A stretch of 22,500 nt of DNA from Chrysomallon squamiferum (lineage: Eukaryota > Mollusca > Gastropoda > Neomphalida > Peltospiridae): the NCBI GenBank assembly GCA_012295275.1, contig CM022674.1, positions 13,552,364 through 13,574,863 on the forward strand, written 5' to 3'. Positions within the stretch are counted from its first letter, which is position 1. Every line of letters starts with the position of its first letter. This document shows, one piece after another, positions 20,818-22,500 of this stretch. Below the pieces are notes generated by a model. It was not told the origin of the DNA. It did no database searches and was given only the letters and a program-made list of their open reading frames with translations. The position numbers and the translations under genes are program-made.

Positions 20818-20922
20818 ATGGCGGAGAACCACCGATGTCCATACAAAAATGTCCGTCTGAGCTGTTCTCCGCCAGAGAATAATTGTTGTAGAATTATTAT
20901 GCTGTGTTTTGTTTCGAACTGA
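20818..20922 (+). other. Short ORF, 34 codons, Cys-rich
   Basis: ACGATGGCGG start context; it reads MAENHRCPYKNVRLSCSPP and continues to TGA at 20920-20922, with five Cys in all. TATAATAAA lies about 40 bases upstream. An 11-bp inverted repeat, TGGCGGAGAAC at 20819-20829 and its complement at 20864-20874, falls within it. It could equally be non-coding promoter DNA. Confidence 0.15.
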
Positions 20923-21049
20923 AATAGAAAATTTTCCTTTTCTACTGGAACATGTCCGCCTGGAAAACATAAGCCTATAGAGAAGAAGCGAGTAATAGAT
21001 ACTAACTTTGAATAATACAAATTTAGAACGATAAAATTAATATTCTCTT

Positions 21050-21264
21050 TACTTTATTATTATTAGTTAGTAGTATTAGTAGTAGTCGTAATAGTAGTAG
21101 TAGTAGTAGTTTCAGTAGTAGTAGTCGTAATAGTAGAAGTAGTAGTAGTAGTAGTAGCAGCAGTAGTAGATTTATTTATTTATCTTTTGTATTTTCATTT
21201 TATTATATTTTATTATTTTTATTTATTTATTTTATTTATTTTTTTGTATTTTCATTTTCATTTA

Positions 21265-21303
<39 letters not shown>

Positions 21304-21315
21304 TTTATTCATTTA
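21050..21315. repeat. (AGT)n, TTTA/TTTTA and (ATT)n tracts
   Basis: AGT triplets with CGT and AGC interruptions (21062-21168), then TTTA-type and finally ATT repeats (21265-21300). Confidence 0.9.
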
Positions 21316-21339
21316 TTGTTTAATTTGTTCATTTTCAAA

Positions 21340-22055
21340 GTCTGTACGATCATTGATATCAAATAGGTCAAGAAACAGGCTAATTACTGCTTAAAGTGAC
21401 AAAAATGGCGTTCGTAGATGGGAAAGAATTCAGCATTATGAATTACTTCAACCGACCGGATTACAAATAAATGTTTATCACCTGATTTCGCTCTCAGAAC
21501 ACAACCACGACGCCATTTTCGCCTCATCACGAATGACGTAAACGATCTTCAAATTGGCTGAATATCAATAAAGCAGATTTAAAGACGGTCCATCCCAACA
21601 CACAAATCATTTCTGCCAGACAGTCTCGAATTCCGCGGTCGTATCGTTACACCGCGTTTGAGGATTGCAACACGTTTTGTTACTTCAGCTAAGTCTCGTT
21701 GATCATCGTTTATTTCCGTAATAATTATTCTTTATTTTCTCTGCCTCGCATCAGCTTGAAATATAGTTATCAGACGATAGCTCTAAAATTATACGGAGCC
21801 GTTGCATATAATCCGTAGACACGGATATATGACACGGAAAGAAATATGTATTCTTAACAGCGAAAGGATGATATCGCTTTTTGTTTTATTACGTCGAATA
21901 TGTGTGGGTTGAAATACCAGCCAGCCAAATATCGGTTATAAAGCCAAACAGCAGTCGCTTATGTGATTATATGTAAATGTTTTGCTTTAATTATTTTTAA
22001 AACCCCTTTCATTTTTCATTTTCCTCTCATGACGTTCTGTACTGTTATTTGTCTT
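21340..22055. other. CpG-containing low-repeat DNA; one 21-codon ORF, no identified gene
   Basis: A short ORF at 21405-21470 (aaaaATGGCG; MAFVDGKEFSIMNYF...) has good context but no family. GACGCCATTTTCGCC near 21509 is a reverse YY1-like motif, AATTGGCTG near 21554 an inverted CCAAT, and ATCCGTagacACGGAT (21811-21826) a 6-bp hairpin. The composition is promoter-like rather than repeat-like. Confidence 0.3.
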
Positions 22056-22062
22056 ATTATTA

Positions 22063-22160
22063 TTGATTGATTGATTGATTGATTTATTTATTTATTTATT
22101 TATTTTTGGTTATTTCTTCTTCTTCTTCTTCTTCTTCTTCTTATTATTATTATTATTGCT
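22063..22160. repeat. (GATT)n-(TTTA)n-(TTC)n-(TTA)n compound microsatellite
   Basis: Short runs of GATT, TTTA, TTC and TTA in succession. The Ser/Tyr frame here is an artefact. Confidence 0.9.
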
Positions 22161-22373
22161 GTCGTTGTTGTCGTTATTTCTTTAAATTCTTTAAATATCA
22201 TTCTGATATTTGTCTTCTTTCTTCATTCTTCCTATTTGTCATCTCATCTTTCATTCCTCTTTATTCAAATGCAATTTATAATCTAACGAAAATGCATATG
22301 ATCGTTAAATAAAATATATTATTAAATAATACTGCGGCAGCAAAATAGTATACGATTTTATTTAAATTGATAA

Positions 22374-22500
22374 ATGTCCTTCATTTCAATGAGAACGTTT
22401 TTCCCGAGGTATTTGCACATGGACATTAATTCCGACATTTACAAGATCGTATCAGACCATGAAGTCAAGTTAAGCAGAAACGATAAGATATTCCTGTGTT
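22374..22500 (+). other. Open frame running off the right edge
   Basis: An ATG at 22374 (directly after a TAA), with a second at 22389, opens 42 codons that continue past the window end. They include RTFFPRYLHMDINSDIYKIV and DHEVKLSRNDKIF. The amino-acid mix is balanced and not repeat-derived. A frame this long can arise by chance in AT-rich DNA, so it is only a candidate 5' exon; no family is recognised. Confidence 0.2.

Overview
This is an AT-rich, intron-rich animal nuclear DNA window. It is packed with microsatellites of every period from 1 to 5 and with several longer tandem repeats. The only gene I can identify is the 3' end of a ClC-2-type voltage-gated chloride channel (CLCN2 family), on the + strand in the first 4.25 kb. 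The repeat load and the long AT-rich tail suggest a lophotrochozoan, perhaps a mollusc. That is a weak inference: no lineage-diagnostic element was seen, and the best-known octopus SINE signatures are absent.

Layout. Positions 1-4245 hold six coding segments of the channel, with the upstream part outside the window: 1 to about 166, 2045-2124, 2519-2557, 2706-2747, 3118-3309 and 4102-4245 (TGA at 4243). Together they encode about 220 residues: the linker after the first CBS domain, the second CBS domain (exon 3118-3309, matching the ClC-2 pattern IDPAPFQLVERTSLHK) and a short acidic tail. All junctions after the first intron are phase 0. The introns carry a 12-copy 40/41-bp minisatellite (931-1415), AGT-type repeats, a 23-bp minisatellite made of copies of the exon 2 splice donor (2122-2304), (GA)55 (2769-2878), (AATTT)n and TTAT-type repeats.

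Positions 4246 to about 9.25 kb are AT-rich sequence that can serve as 3'UTR. AATAAA signals lie at 6890, 8122, 8531 and 9221, and the stretch contains a 171-bp hAT-type MITE (6466-6636) and a degenerate tRNA-like patch (about 5530-5580). A ~160-bp module carrying the AATAAA is triplicated at about 9095-9560. From 9.6 to 14 kb I find no gene, only AT-rich sequence with simple repeats.

From 14 to 22.5 kb, islands of normal-complexity, CpG-containing DNA alternate with large repeats: a 212-bp compound CA/ACT/AAT/AAAT block, (CT)n followed by 1.3 kb of TCTA/TCTG with higher-order structure, and (TG)19(AG)44. The islands carry regulatory-type motifs: a palindromic CRE, ETS sites, YY1-like GCCATCTTG, CCAAT, an E-box palindrome, a CTCF-core-like 10-mer and convergent TCF/LEF sites. 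They also carry several very short open frames that may be first exons or upstream ORFs of genes lying beyond the window. None of these short frames is established as a gene. I see no novel multi-gene system. The best leads are the splice-donor-derived minisatellite, the hAT MITE and the candidate promoter/first-exon islands.
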